DNA of 64,000 nucleotides from Paenibacillus profundus (GTDB lineage: Bacteria; Bacillota; Bacilli; Paenibacillales; Paenibacillaceae), in NCBI RefSeq assembly GCF_021369635.1, contig NZ_JAJNBZ010000008.1:62001-126000 (forward strand), read 5' to 3'. A model generated the notes under the pieces. It was not told the origin of the DNA and ran no database searches. It saw only the letters and a program-made list of their open reading frames with translations. Of the stretch, positions 50,299 through 58,172 are shown piece after piece. The translations under genes were made by a program, and so were the position numbers. How positions within the stretch are numbered: position 1 is the first letter of the stretch; each line of letters opens with the position of its first letter.

Positions 50299-51297
50299 TC
50301 AAAAAGAGGGCCATCGCAGAAGCAGTATCGCTTGCGAGAAGCCGCCGCCGAAGCCATAAAGAAGCGTGAGATGCCCCGGCTGCAATCTTCCGTCCTTCAA
50401 CCCCTCGGCAATGGCCAATGGGATGCTCGCAGCCGAAGTATTGCCATAATATTGTACGCTTGTCAGCGTGTGCTCTATTGGGATGCCAGAGCGTTCGCAT
50501 ATCGATTCAATCATGCGCAGATTGGCACTATGGGGAACAAACTGATCCACTTGATCCGCTGAGTATCCTGCTTCTTTCAATATCCGTTTCACTCCGGCTG
50601 GTATTTGCTGCAGCGCCCATTTGTATACTTCTCTTCCGTTTTGGAACAATGTACCGTCAGCCCTCATCTCAATGTCTCCGATGCGCTCAGCTATCGCGCG
50701 ACGATGCAATACGCCCCCTGTATCTCCCATCGTTAACGAACCGGAAGCAATAAAGCAACTTTGTTCCGTCCCGGCTTCAAGGAGGATAGCCCCGGCTCCG
50801 TCGCCAAATAATATGCAGGTGCTGCGATCTTGATAATCCACCGCCCGCGTTAATACTTCAGAGCCGATAACAAGCACCTTGCGGTGCATGCCGGAATCAA
50901 TCAGACCGATGGCTACTTGCATCGCACTGACAAAGCCTGCGCATGCGTTGGAAATATCTAACGCCATCGCATTGGAAATGCCTAGTCGGGCTTGAACAAG
51001 AGCCGCTGTGCTCGGGAAGAATGCATCTGGAGTTGAGGTCGCAACAAGCAGCGCATCTATAGTCTGCACATCCACACCATGACGCTCTGTCAAATTAAGC
51101 ACTGCATGATATGCTAAATCGCTGGCATACGTATCGGGACCAACAATTCTCCGCTCAATCATACCTGTACGCTGAACGATCCATTCATGATTCGTATCGA
51201 CCATCGCAGATAGATCTTCATTGGTCAAACGATGCTCCGGTACATAGGTGCCGAATGCTGTAATTCGTGCTTTAGTATGCAGCTTCACGGTTTGCAA
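50299..51297 (-). CDS. fabH: Beta-ketoacyl-ACP synthase III
   Basis: The 332-residue protein condenses acyl-CoA with malonyl-ACP to start fatty acid synthesis. The catalytic triad is present: Cys119 in SNACAGF, His256 in VPHSANLRM and Asn286 in YYGNTSAAS. GFGGGFSQAILLLRW closes the fold. The start is TTG 51297 behind AAAGGAGG. It stands alone, not in a fab operon, so it may be a second FabH with a distinct primer preference. A FapR-type operator lies 61 bases upstream, which suggests control by malonyl-CoA through FapR. Confidence 0.9.
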   Translation of the reverse strand: MQTVKLHTKARITAFGTYVPEHRLTNEDLSAMVDTNHEWIVQRTGMIERRIVGPDTYASDLAYHAVLNLTERHGVDVQTIDALLVATSTPDAFFPSTAALVQARLGISNAMALDISNACAGFVSAMQVAIGLIDSGMHRKVLVIGSEVLTRAVDYQDRSTCILFGDGAGAILLEAGTEQSCFIASGSLTMGDTGGVLHRRAIAERIGDIEMRADGTLFQNGREVYKWALQQIPAGVKRILKEAGYSADQVDQFVPHSANLRMIESICERSGIPIEHTLTSVQYYGNTSAASIPLAIAEGLKDGRLQPGHLTLLYGFGGGFSQAILLLRWPSF

Positions 51298-51357
51298 GAT
51301 GATAAAATCCTCCTTTAATACGTATCAAAAAGTGTATAAGTAAATTCAGTATTTTAA

Positions 51358-51374
51358 TTAGCACCTGGTACTAA
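51358..51374 (-). promoter_or_regulatory. FapR operator upstream of fabH
   Basis: TTAGCACCTGGTACTAA differs at one base from the FapR inverted repeat TTAGTACCTGGTACTAA known upstream of Bacillus fatty-acid genes. Confidence 0.8.
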
Positions 51375-51564
51375 AGTGCGATGCTCTAATATTATAGTGG
51401 CAGCTAAAAATTGTCAACAAAGGATTGTGCAGAGGCGGCAATTTCCAACCCATTCCACTGCAAGGAGTGGAAGAGCGGGAAAAACATATCGGCATAACAT
51501 CCTCTCGTCAGCGCATGCTATGTGTTGTGACACCCCCCATTCAACTATACAAGGAGGAAATTCG

Positions 51565-52587
51565 ATGCGATTGAAGGTGGCTTTGCTGACAATGACGGCT
51601 GCGCTCGTGATGACGATGGGTATGACAGGTTGTACGACTCGGGATAATGTAACCACCAAGAGTGCCCGCCCGAATAACATGTACCGTTCCACAGATGGTG
51701 TTCGACCGCTTGACGGGGATTACCGCTTTAATGCCAACCGCTATAATACGAATTTTACCGGAAACGGTTACCGTACGAACACTCTAGATAACAATTTAAG
51801 CGGAACGTACGGAACGCACGGTAATTACGACGGCATGTATGGTCATGGTCGTAGCTATGATGGCATGCACGGTCGTAACTATGATGGCATGCATAGCCGT
51901 AATTATGATGGCATGCACGGTCGTAATTACGACATGAGTGGCGGACGCTATGGTATGCATTCCGCGAACAGCAAAATGGAAATGAGCCAAAAGATCGCCA
52001 ATAAGATTGCAACAATTAAAGGCGTGAAATCGGCAAACGTAGTGGTGACGAATAACAATGCTTACGTTGCGGTCACAACGGAACATACAACAACGGCGCC
52101 GAAAGGCAAAATGTCTGGAATGAGTACTCATCGCCAAGATGGCCGTACTTATGGAACAAGCAAGCACGGATCTCATATGGGTACTTATGGAACAAGCAAG
52201 CACGGATCTCATATGGGTACTCATGGAACAAGCAAGCACGGTTCTCGTTCTCATATGGGTACTCAGGGGACAAGTAAGCATGGTTCTCATGCTGGCTCTT
52301 ATGGGACACGTTCGACGAGCGCTAGCGATGTCCCTACTGATTTGAAAGAAAAAATTGGCAATATGGTGAAAAAAGAAGCGCCAAACTGTAACAATGTGTA
52401 TGTTTCTGCCAATCCGGATTTCGTTGATCGGATGAATTATTATAATAATTATGCAGCAAACGGACAGCCACTTACCGGGTTTGCTAATGAATTCCAAGAA
52501 ATGATTTACCGCATCTTCCCGACGAATGCCGGCGCTAACCCTACAGGACAGCCGACTCGATTGAACAACATGGCTCCAGGAAGATAA
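51565..52587 (+). CDS. YhcN/YlaJ-type sporulation lipoprotein with repeat insertions
   Basis: The 340-residue protein starts at ATG 51565 after AAGGAGG. A signal peptide ends in a lipobox at MTGC (Cys23). Residues 80-130 hold four copies of YDGMHGRN-like units. The conserved YhcN/YlaJ core (MEMSQKIANKIATIKGVKSA and NVVVTNNNAYVAV, about 140-175) is followed by four or five units of YGTSKHGSHMGT (about 195-250). The core then resumes (LKEKIGNMVKKEAPNCNNVY, SANPDFVDRM). Family members lie in the forespore inner membrane or coat and aid germination. The His/Gly/Met-rich inserts are unusual and could bind metal. Confidence 0.8.
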   Translation: MRLKVALLTMTAALVMTMGMTGCTTRDNVTTKSARPNNMYRSTDGVRPLDGDYRFNANRYNTNFTGNGYRTNTLDNNLSGTYGTHGNYDGMYGHGRSYDGMHGRNYDGMHSRNYDGMHGRNYDMSGGRYGMHSANSKMEMSQKIANKIATIKGVKSANVVVTNNNAYVAVTTEHTTTAPKGKMSGMSTHRQDGRTYGTSKHGSHMGTYGTSKHGSHMGTHGTSKHGSRSHMGTQGTSKHGSHAGSYGTRSTSASDVPTDLKEKIGNMVKKEAPNCNNVYVSANPDFVDRMNYYNNYAANGQPLTGFANEFQEMIYRIFPTNAGANPTGQPTRLNNMAPGR

Positions 52588-52773
52588 TACGTCAAGGCTA
52601 CGATGCAGGACTTGATCTCTCCGCAACAAGTATGCGTTATGCGTGCAGCAGAGAGACAAGCCCTGCATTTACATAAAAGAAGAAGTCTGTCGTTAACGTG
52701 CTTCAACCGGGATTGTTTTATGTATGCTGCCTTGTTTTTGGGGAAGGCGAAGCCCATTTTTACGAAGCACCGC

Positions 52774-52801
52774 ACCAAGTGTAATTGCCCTTCATAGTAT
52801 A
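52774..52801 (+). promoter_or_regulatory. Sigma-K-type promoter of gerE
   Basis: AC at 52774-52775, 17 bases, then CATAGTATA at 52793, an exact CATAnnnTA. It lies 62 bases before gerE, which is a sigma-K gene in Bacillus. Confidence 0.6.
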
Positions 52802-52862
52802 ACTTTGACTGTATCCCTTAACCTTGTTATATTACAAAAATTTGGGCAAGGAGGGGTGACAC

Positions 52863-53087
52863 TTGAAGGGTAGCGATCACAAAAGCAAGTTCCTGCTGAC
52901 TAATCGTGAACGCGAAGTCTTTGAATTACTTGTTCAGGACAAAACGACCCGTGATATTGCACAACAATTATTTATTAGCGAAAAAACGGTCCGAAATCAC
53001 ATTTCGAATGTAATGCAAAAATTGAACGTAAAGGGTCGTTCGCAAGCGGTAGTCGAGCTAATCAAGCTTGGGGAGTTAAAAATCTAA
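52863..53087 (+). CDS. gerE: Late spore-coat transcription regulator GerE
   Basis: The 74-residue LuxR-type HTH protein has the same length as Bacillus GerE and almost the same sequence in the core: LLTNREREVFELLVQDKTT, DIAQQLFISEKTVRNHISNV and KGRSQAVVELIKLGEL. It is a lone DNA-binding domain without a receiver, as expected. TTG 52863 follows AAGGAGGGG. GerE works with sigma-K in the mother cell to switch on late coat and surface-glycan (cge) genes and to lower sigma-K synthesis. Its likely targets include the island at 12.6-45 kb. Confidence 0.95.
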   Translation: MKGSDHKSKFLLTNREREVFELLVQDKTTRDIAQQLFISEKTVRNHISNVMQKLNVKGRSQAVVELIKLGELKI

Positions 53088-53215
53088 CAATTAGCCCATC
53101 GCCCTGACAATTTTAGCCTTCTTGACCATATCCTACAACGGATCATGTGATAGGGGGTTCTTTGATGAGCAAGTTCGGACGACTTGCACCGAATAAATTC
53201 AAGCGTAGGACTAAC

Positions 53216-53250
53216 AGCGTAACGTTGTTGGAATTACGCTTTATTTTTTT
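53216..53250 (+). terminator. Terminator after gerE
   Basis: AGCGTAA pairs with TTACGCT, followed by TTA and seven T. It lies 128 bases after gerE. Confidence 0.6.
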
Positions 53251-53266
53251 AACTGTATAAAAAGAA

Positions 53267-53291
53267 AAGCGCCTCTCTCGGAGAAGCGCTT
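53267..53291 (-). terminator. Terminator of the nag operon
   Basis: On the minus strand AAGCGC and GCGCTT enclose an inner TCTC/GAGA stem, followed by TTCTTTTT. Confidence 0.75.
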
Positions 53292-53308
53292 CTGCCTATC
53301 TGCAATCG

Positions 53309-54487
53309 TTACATATGAGTGCTGCCTTTAACCCATACGCGTTGAATGTTCAAGTCCACGTCGGTCCAGACGAGATCCGCCTGCTTGCCGACTTCAATGC
53401 TGCCGGTTACGTGATCGATGCCAATCTGCTTGGCAGGGTTCGTGCTCGCGAGTTGGGATACTTCAGGGATAGTCAGTCCTACAAAGCTCACCATATTTTT
53501 AACAGCCTGAATCATTGTCAGTGTGCTGCCTGCTAGCGAATCGCCCTCGGTCAGACGGCATACGCCATTCCGCATGGTAACAGCCAAGCCGCCCAAATCG
53601 TACTGGCCGTCTGGCATGCCTGCAGCGGACATCGCATCAGTAATGATGACGAGCTTGCCCGGTGCCTTGGTACGCGCCAGCATCTTGATGCAGGCCGGAT
53701 GCACGTGGATACCATCGGCAATGATCTCTGCCGTAATGCGATCATCGGTCAGCACCGCGCCGGCTACACCCGGATCGCGATGGTGAATCGGCGTCATCGC
53801 GTTGAACGTGTGCACTGCCTGATTCAACCCCGCGTTCGCCGCGCGAGTCACTTCATCGTATGTGGCAGCAGTATGTGCAGCCGCTGCGTTCACGGCGTGT
53901 GCTCGCAGCCAGCGGATGGCTGCAAGCGCATTGTTGCGCTCAGGCGCCAGACTGACTTGCTTCATAAGACCTGGGAAGCGCGCATGCCAATCTTCGAACC
54001 AGTCAATTTGCGGGTCAATCATGAAATCAGCGTTCTGAGCCCCTTTATATTTCGGGTTCACGAACGGTCCTTCCAAATGAATGCCGGCCAGTTGCGTATA
54101 GTTCATGCCTTGCTTCATATAGCCATCTACTGCAACCATGACCCGGTCAAGCGCCTCGCGGGATTGCGTCATCGACGTCGCGAGCATAGCAGTCGTGCCG
54201 TGCTCCATATGATATTTCGTAATAGCATCGTACGCTTCGCTAGTCGCGTCCATAAAGTCCGATCCGAAGCCGCCGTGCACGTGCAAATCAATAAATCCTG
54301 GAAGCACCCAGCCGCCTTGAGCGTCGATCGCTTCAGGAGCCCAATCCTGCTGCTGAGCTTCCGTTAACTCGGTCCACTTGCCGATAAAGGCGATGTTTCC
54401 GTCTTCGACACGGACAACACCGTCGCACAGTGTGCCGTTCGGTGTAACGACACGCGCATTGGTGAGGGTAAATGTTGAATTAGCCAT
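53309..54487 (-). CDS. nagA: N-acetylglucosamine-6-phosphate deacetylase
   Basis: The 392-residue amidohydrolase removes acetate from GlcNAc-6-phosphate. Visible are the metal site DLHVHGGFGSD (about 67-77), GIHLEGPFVNPKYKGAQN (about 134-151), the His sites in HTFNAMTP and IADGIHVHP, and the catalytic Asp in VIITDAMSAAGMP. ATG 54487 overlaps the nagB stop by eight bases. It is the last gene of the rpiR-nagB-nagA set and passes GlcN-6-P to NagB. Confidence 0.94.
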   Translation of the reverse strand: MANSTFTLTNARVVTPNGTLCDGVVRVEDGNIAFIGKWTELTEAQQQDWAPEAIDAQGGWVLPGFIDLHVHGGFGSDFMDATSEAYDAITKYHMEHGTTAMLATSMTQSREALDRVMVAVDGYMKQGMNYTQLAGIHLEGPFVNPKYKGAQNADFMIDPQIDWFEDWHARFPGLMKQVSLAPERNNALAAIRWLRAHAVNAAAAHTAATYDEVTRAANAGLNQAVHTFNAMTPIHHRDPGVAGAVLTDDRITAEIIADGIHVHPACIKMLARTKAPGKLVIITDAMSAAGMPDGQYDLGGLAVTMRNGVCRLTEGDSLAGSTLTMIQAVKNMVSFVGLTIPEVSQLASTNPAKQIGIDHVTGSIEVGKQADLVWTDVDLNIQRVWVKGSTHM

Positions 54488-55208
54488 GGAAATATTTAGC
54501 CGCCTCCTTGTCGAGCAATACGACGACGTTCGGGTGCGTTTGCAAGAGCGATGCCGGAACTTCCGTTGTAATCGGACCCGTTAATGCTCGGTGTACGATG
54601 TCTGCTTTATCTGCGCCACGAACGACGAGCATAATCATTTTAGCTTTCAAAATAGATCCGACACCCATCGTGACCGCTTGCTTGGGCACTTCGTCAATGG
54701 AATCGAAGAAGCGCGCGTTCGCTTGGCGAGTCTCTTCTTTTAGGGTAACAATATGGGTACCGCCGTGCAAGTTCTGATCGGGCTCGTTGAACCCGATATG
54801 ACCGTTATGCCCGATGCCTAACACTTGCAAATCAATTGAAGCGTCAGCCAGCATTTCATCGTATAGCTTGCATTCTTGCTCTAGGTTCTCCGCGTTGCCA
54901 TTCGGCACGCGCGTATTTTCTTTATTAATATCGATATGATCGAATAACTGCTTATTCATAAAGGATAAGTACGTTTCCGGATGACCTGCAGGCAGACCGA
55001 CATATTCATCCAGGTTGAAAGAACGAACGTTTTTGAAGCTCACGTAGCCTTTTTCATTTAAGCGGATTAATTCTTGATAAATGCCAATCGGGCTGCTGCC
55101 GGTAGCGAGACCGAGAACCGCATTCTGCTTCGTCTGGACAAGGCTTGCGATAATGCTTGCCCCGATTTGATTCAATTCTTCATTCGTTTGAAAAGTTAAC
55201 AGATTCAT
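54480..55208 (-). CDS. nagB: Glucosamine-6-phosphate deaminase
   Basis: The 242-residue enzyme converts glucosamine 6-phosphate to fructose 6-phosphate and ammonia. It has LGLATGSSPIGIYQELIRL (about 33-51), FNLDEYVGLP (catalytic Asp region), LGIGHNGHIGFNEP (catalytic His and Glu) and a short C-terminus as in Bacillus NagB, without the allosteric extension of the enteric enzyme. ATG 55208 follows GGGAGG by eight bases. The stop overlaps nagA. Confidence 0.94.
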   Translation of the reverse strand: MNLLTFQTNEELNQIGASIIASLVQTKQNAVLGLATGSSPIGIYQELIRLNEKGYVSFKNVRSFNLDEYVGLPAGHPETYLSFMNKQLFDHIDINKENTRVPNGNAENLEQECKLYDEMLADASIDLQVLGIGHNGHIGFNEPDQNLHGGTHIVTLKEETRQANARFFDSIDEVPKQAVTMGVGSILKAKMIMLVVRGADKADIVHRALTGPITTEVPASLLQTHPNVVVLLDKEAAKYFHG

Positions 55209-55215
55209 GTGATTG

Positions 55216-56073
55216 TTACCTCCCTTTATCTTTACGGTACTTGCGTACCATACGATACGATTGCTCCAGCTTGGGGATGTGCTCGTCGAATTGCTCGCTG
55301 ACCATGCCCGCAAACAAAATGTCAATAATGTGAAGCTGCGCGATGCGCGATGCCATGTCGCCGCGTCGAATGCCTTCTTCTAAGGAAGAAGCGCAAATAG
55401 AGATGTCTGCTAGTGAGGCGAGCCGATTGACGCCGACCTTCGTTAAGGAAATGGTCGTGGCGCCGCGTTCCTTCGCACACTGCAGAGCTTCAATCGTCTC
55501 CGGCGTTTCCCCAGAATAGGAAATGGCAAAGGCAACGTCTTCTTCGGTAAGGTTCGCAGCAGAAGTGATTTGCATATGAGGGTCGGGGAAACAAGTGGCC
55601 CGCTTCCCAATGCGAATGAGCTTTTGATAGAAATCCATTGCTACGATGCCTGAAGTCGCCATGCCATATAGATCGATTTGCCGCGCTTGCTGAAATGCAA
55701 GCAGCGTACGTTCCAAGGTGATAATATCCAGTAGCCGTGTCGTATCCGATATAGAACGGATGTGATTGGACTCAATAGCTGAAATAATATCTCGCAGGGG
55801 ATTACCTGCAATAATATCTTGGTAGGATAACGGTGTTGTCTGTTGAGCCAAATCAGCTGCAAGCTTTGTCTTGAAATCGGGGTATCCGCGAAAATGAAGC
55901 GATTTGCAAAATCTGGTCACCGTAGCGGCGGACGTTCCCGATTGTTCGGCAAGCTCCGTGATGCCCATCGACACTACATTGCCCGGAAATTGCAAAATGT
56001 AATCGGCTACCTTGCGTTCCTGGGGATGAAAGTCGTGCGCTTGCTGCCGAATCGCATGCAATATACTGGACAA
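55216..56073 (-). CDS. MurR/RpiR-family regulator with SIS domain
   Basis: The 285-residue protein has an N-terminal RpiR-type HTH (KVADYILQFPGNVVSMGITE, SGTSAATVTRFCKSLHFRGY) and a C-terminal SIS sugar-phosphate-binding domain (about 125-250, with SYSGETPETIEALQCAKERG). TTG 56073 sits nine bases after AAGAGG; ATG 56082 touches that site and is less likely. It is the first gene before nagB, seven bases away, so it probably senses an amino-sugar phosphate and controls the operon through the palindromes just upstream. This replaces the GntR-type NagR of Bacillus. Confidence 0.85.
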   Translation of the reverse strand: MSSILHAIRQQAHDFHPQERKVADYILQFPGNVVSMGITELAEQSGTSAATVTRFCKSLHFRGYPDFKTKLAADLAQQTTPLSYQDIIAGNPLRDIISAIESNHIRSISDTTRLLDIITLERTLLAFQQARQIDLYGMATSGIVAMDFYQKLIRIGKRATCFPDPHMQITSAANLTEEDVAFAISYSGETPETIEALQCAKERGATTISLTKVGVNRLASLADISICASSLEEGIRRGDMASRIAQLHIIDILFAGMVSEQFDEHIPKLEQSYRMVRKYRKDKGR

Positions 56074-56103
56074 TAAAATCATCCTCTTACGGTTGGATTT
56101 GAT

Positions 56104-56149
56104 GAAAATAATTTTAATTATTTTCACTCTATTTATGAAAATTATTTCA
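56104..56149 (-). promoter_or_regulatory. Twin palindromes, likely RpiR operators
   Basis: The first palindrome (56104-56125) has 10-base arms GAAAATAATT/AATTATTTTC around TT. The second (56136-56149) reads TGAAAATTATTTCA. The GAAA-x-TTTC shape is typical of RpiR-family sites. They lie 31 bases before the rpiR start, suggesting autoregulation. Confidence 0.5.
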
Positions 56150-56254
56150 ATGCCACTTTAATCATAGTAAATAAGCGGCCGTATTACAAGCTGAAAGTGA
56201 AAAACACCACAATTTCATCACACTTGCTGCAACGCCCGCTCAACGATGCGATTA

Positions 56255-57106
56255 CTATTGCCCTAATTGACGCTGCTCGCGGAATTGGCGCGGGGATAGG
56301 CCCAGGCGGTTTTTGAATGTGCGATGAAAATAAGAATAGCTTTGAAAGCCGCACATTTCTGCAATTTGCTCTAGCGGCATATAGCCATGCAGTATCCGTT
56401 CACAAGCCATAGTCAACCGGACATGTATCGCATAATCCATTACGGATTGATGAAATGTCTCTTTAAATATATGAGAAGCGCGCGATATGCTTAGCTGCAC
56501 TGCTTCCGCCACTTCATTCAGCGTGAATGCCTCAGTTGCGTTCATTTCGATATAATGCTTCATCTGATGCGCCAGCTGTGTGCTTCGTTTCATATTTTGG
56601 AACGAAGGATGGGAGCGCTCCGTCAGCGTGCGGTCCAGCATATGGTAGAAGGCGAAGGTCAGATGTCTGACAATATCGTTCATGTTGTTGCTGCCGAACA
56701 GACGCTGCTCTTGCATAATATCCCGCCATAGCGAAAGCAGCCGGTCATCGATGCCAAGCACTGCTTTGCCGGGACGCTCCCGCTTGTTCCACCAGGAAGC
56801 GATCCAAGGACCATTGATAATGAAATAATAGTCAAGGCTGTGCACCTTAGGGAGCGGATCCAATGTGCCCGGATTGCGGTAGCCTATCTGCAAATCGTAG
56901 TATTGTCCGGGCGCGAGCAGCAGCATATCTCCGGGTTTGAACGCTTCGAAGCGATCTTCAAGCCATACGTGGGCGCTGCCTTCAAGCTGGATTCGTACAA
57001 GATAGTGCTTCAGCTCTGGAATAACCATGCTCATCGGTTTGCTGTGCCGGGCGTATCCTGAGAACATCAAAGTGAAGTCTTTATCTGTTTCAATCGATGG
57101 GGACAT
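56255..57106 (-). CDS. AraC-family transcriptional regulator of the divergent sugar operon
   Basis: The 283-residue protein starts at ATG 57106, five bases after AGGAGG. It has an N-terminal cupin sensing domain (about 20-110, with FKPGDMLLLAPGQYYDLQIG) and a C-terminal AraC HTH pair (about 180-280, NEVAEAVQLSISRASHIFKE and IAEMCGFQSYSYFHRTFKNR). It is divergent from the sugar operon at 57306 and is the likely activator, responding to the imported sugar. A 16-base palindrome lies between them. Confidence 0.85.
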   Translation of the reverse strand: MSPSIETDKDFTLMFSGYARHSKPMSMVIPELKHYLVRIQLEGSAHVWLEDRFEAFKPGDMLLLAPGQYYDLQIGYRNPGTLDPLPKVHSLDYYFIINGPWIASWWNKRERPGKAVLGIDDRLLSLWRDIMQEQRLFGSNNMNDIVRHLTFAFYHMLDRTLTERSHPSFQNMKRSTQLAHQMKHYIEMNATEAFTLNEVAEAVQLSISRASHIFKETFHQSVMDYAIHVRLTMACERILHGYMPLEQIAEMCGFQSYSYFHRTFKNRLGLSPRQFREQRQLGQ

Positions 57107-57232
57107 TGTTTCCTCCTGTCGCAATCGGTTTTGATTTACAATAATTATAGCAAATATAGCAAGATAGTTCATCTTAAAAGGATATCCTTCATTCACACTA
57201 GGGAGGCATTGTGGCACAATGAAGGCAGTTCA

Positions 57233-57248
57233 TTGAAAACCTTTTCAA
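57233..57248 (+). promoter_or_regulatory. Palindrome in the divergent region, cre-like
   Basis: TTGAAAACCTTTTCAA has perfect seven-base arms around CC. It matches the CcpA cre consensus TGWAARCGYTWNCW at all but the central G. It lies 58 bases before the operon start. Confidence 0.4.
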
Positions 57249-57305
57249 TCAGGCAAAAAAATGTTGTTTATTCGTTATTTTTCATATAAAAATGAGGTGG
57301 AACAG

Positions 57306-58064
57306 GTGAAGATTGGATTACAGTTATACACCGTAAGGGACGAGACTGCTAAGGATTTCGTCGGCACTCTGGAAAAAGTAGCGGCAATGGGCTATGACGG
57401 AGTTGAATTCGCTGGTTACGGCGGATTGCAGCCGCAGGAACTGGCTGCGACGCTGGAACGGTTGAATTTGCAAGCCGCCGGATCCCACGTCAGCATCGAG
57501 CAGCTGATCGATCATTTGGATGAACAGATCGAGATGAACGTGGCAATCGGCAACCGTCACGTAATTTGCCCCGGATTGGGCGAGTCACGCTACAATACGC
57601 TGCCGGCTCTTCAAGAGACAGCGGCACATTTCGCACGTGCGGCAGAGCGTCTTGCGGAGCATAACATTAAGCTGGGCTACCACAACCACGATTTCGAATT
57701 TACGACCAAGCTGGGTGAGGAGACGATGTTCGACACGCTGTTCCAGCAGCTCCCTGCGGAGAAGCTCTTTACAGAGCTTGACGTATGCTGGGTACAGTAT
57801 GGCGGATATGACCCGCTCAGCGTAATCGCCCAATATAAAGGACGTATCCCGCTCGTGCACTTCAAGGATTTGAAGCGTACAGAAGAGGGCAAGCCGTTGA
57901 CCGTAGAGCTGGGTCTTGGTGAATTGGATTTGATGGCCATCGCGCAAGCGTCGAAGGATGCCGGAGCTGAATGGCTTATCGTTGAACAGGATGAATGCCA
58001 ACGCCCGAGCTTGGCAAGCGTTGAGAACAGCCGTCAATGGATTAAGAGCAACTTGGGCAAGTAA
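57306..58064 (+). CDS. Sugar phosphate isomerase/epimerase (IolE/AP-endonuclease-2 fold)
   Basis: The 252-residue TIM-barrel protein starts at GTG 57306 after GAGGTGG. It has GLQLYTVRDETAKDFVGTLE (4-23), GYDGVEFAGYGG, the metal ligands of the Xyl-isomerase-like fold in LGYHNHDFEF and LFTELDVCWVQYGG, and VHFKDLKRTEEGKP plus EWLIVEQDE. Such proteins act as inosose dehydratases, 2-keto-myo-inositol isomerases or 3-keto-sugar hydrolases. The neighbours suggest the last. Confidence 0.82.
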   Translation: MKIGLQLYTVRDETAKDFVGTLEKVAAMGYDGVEFAGYGGLQPQELAATLERLNLQAAGSHVSIEQLIDHLDEQIEMNVAIGNRHVICPGLGESRYNTLPALQETAAHFARAAERLAEHNIKLGYHNHDFEFTTKLGEETMFDTLFQQLPAEKLFTELDVCWVQYGGYDPLSVIAQYKGRIPLVHFKDLKRTEEGKPLTVELGLGELDLMAIAQASKDAGAEWLIVEQDECQRPSLASVENSRQWIKSNLGK

Positions 58065-58172
58065 TTGGCACATTTGCACATCTTCGTTATGGTCATGTCC
58101 ATCAAGTCATGACCATAACGATAAAACGATGAACCCACAATAATATTGTCGATTTTGAGGAGGAAACTAATA

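Noticed and set aside
49899-50562. Two plus-strand frames of 78 and 131 codons
   Set aside because: The first has no binding site or recognisable content. The second runs into the antisense of fabH.
51755-52668. Minus-strand frames rich in His and Cys across the YhcN-type gene
   Set aside because: They are reverse reads of the His/Gly/Tyr repeats. The plus strand has the lipobox and conserved core.
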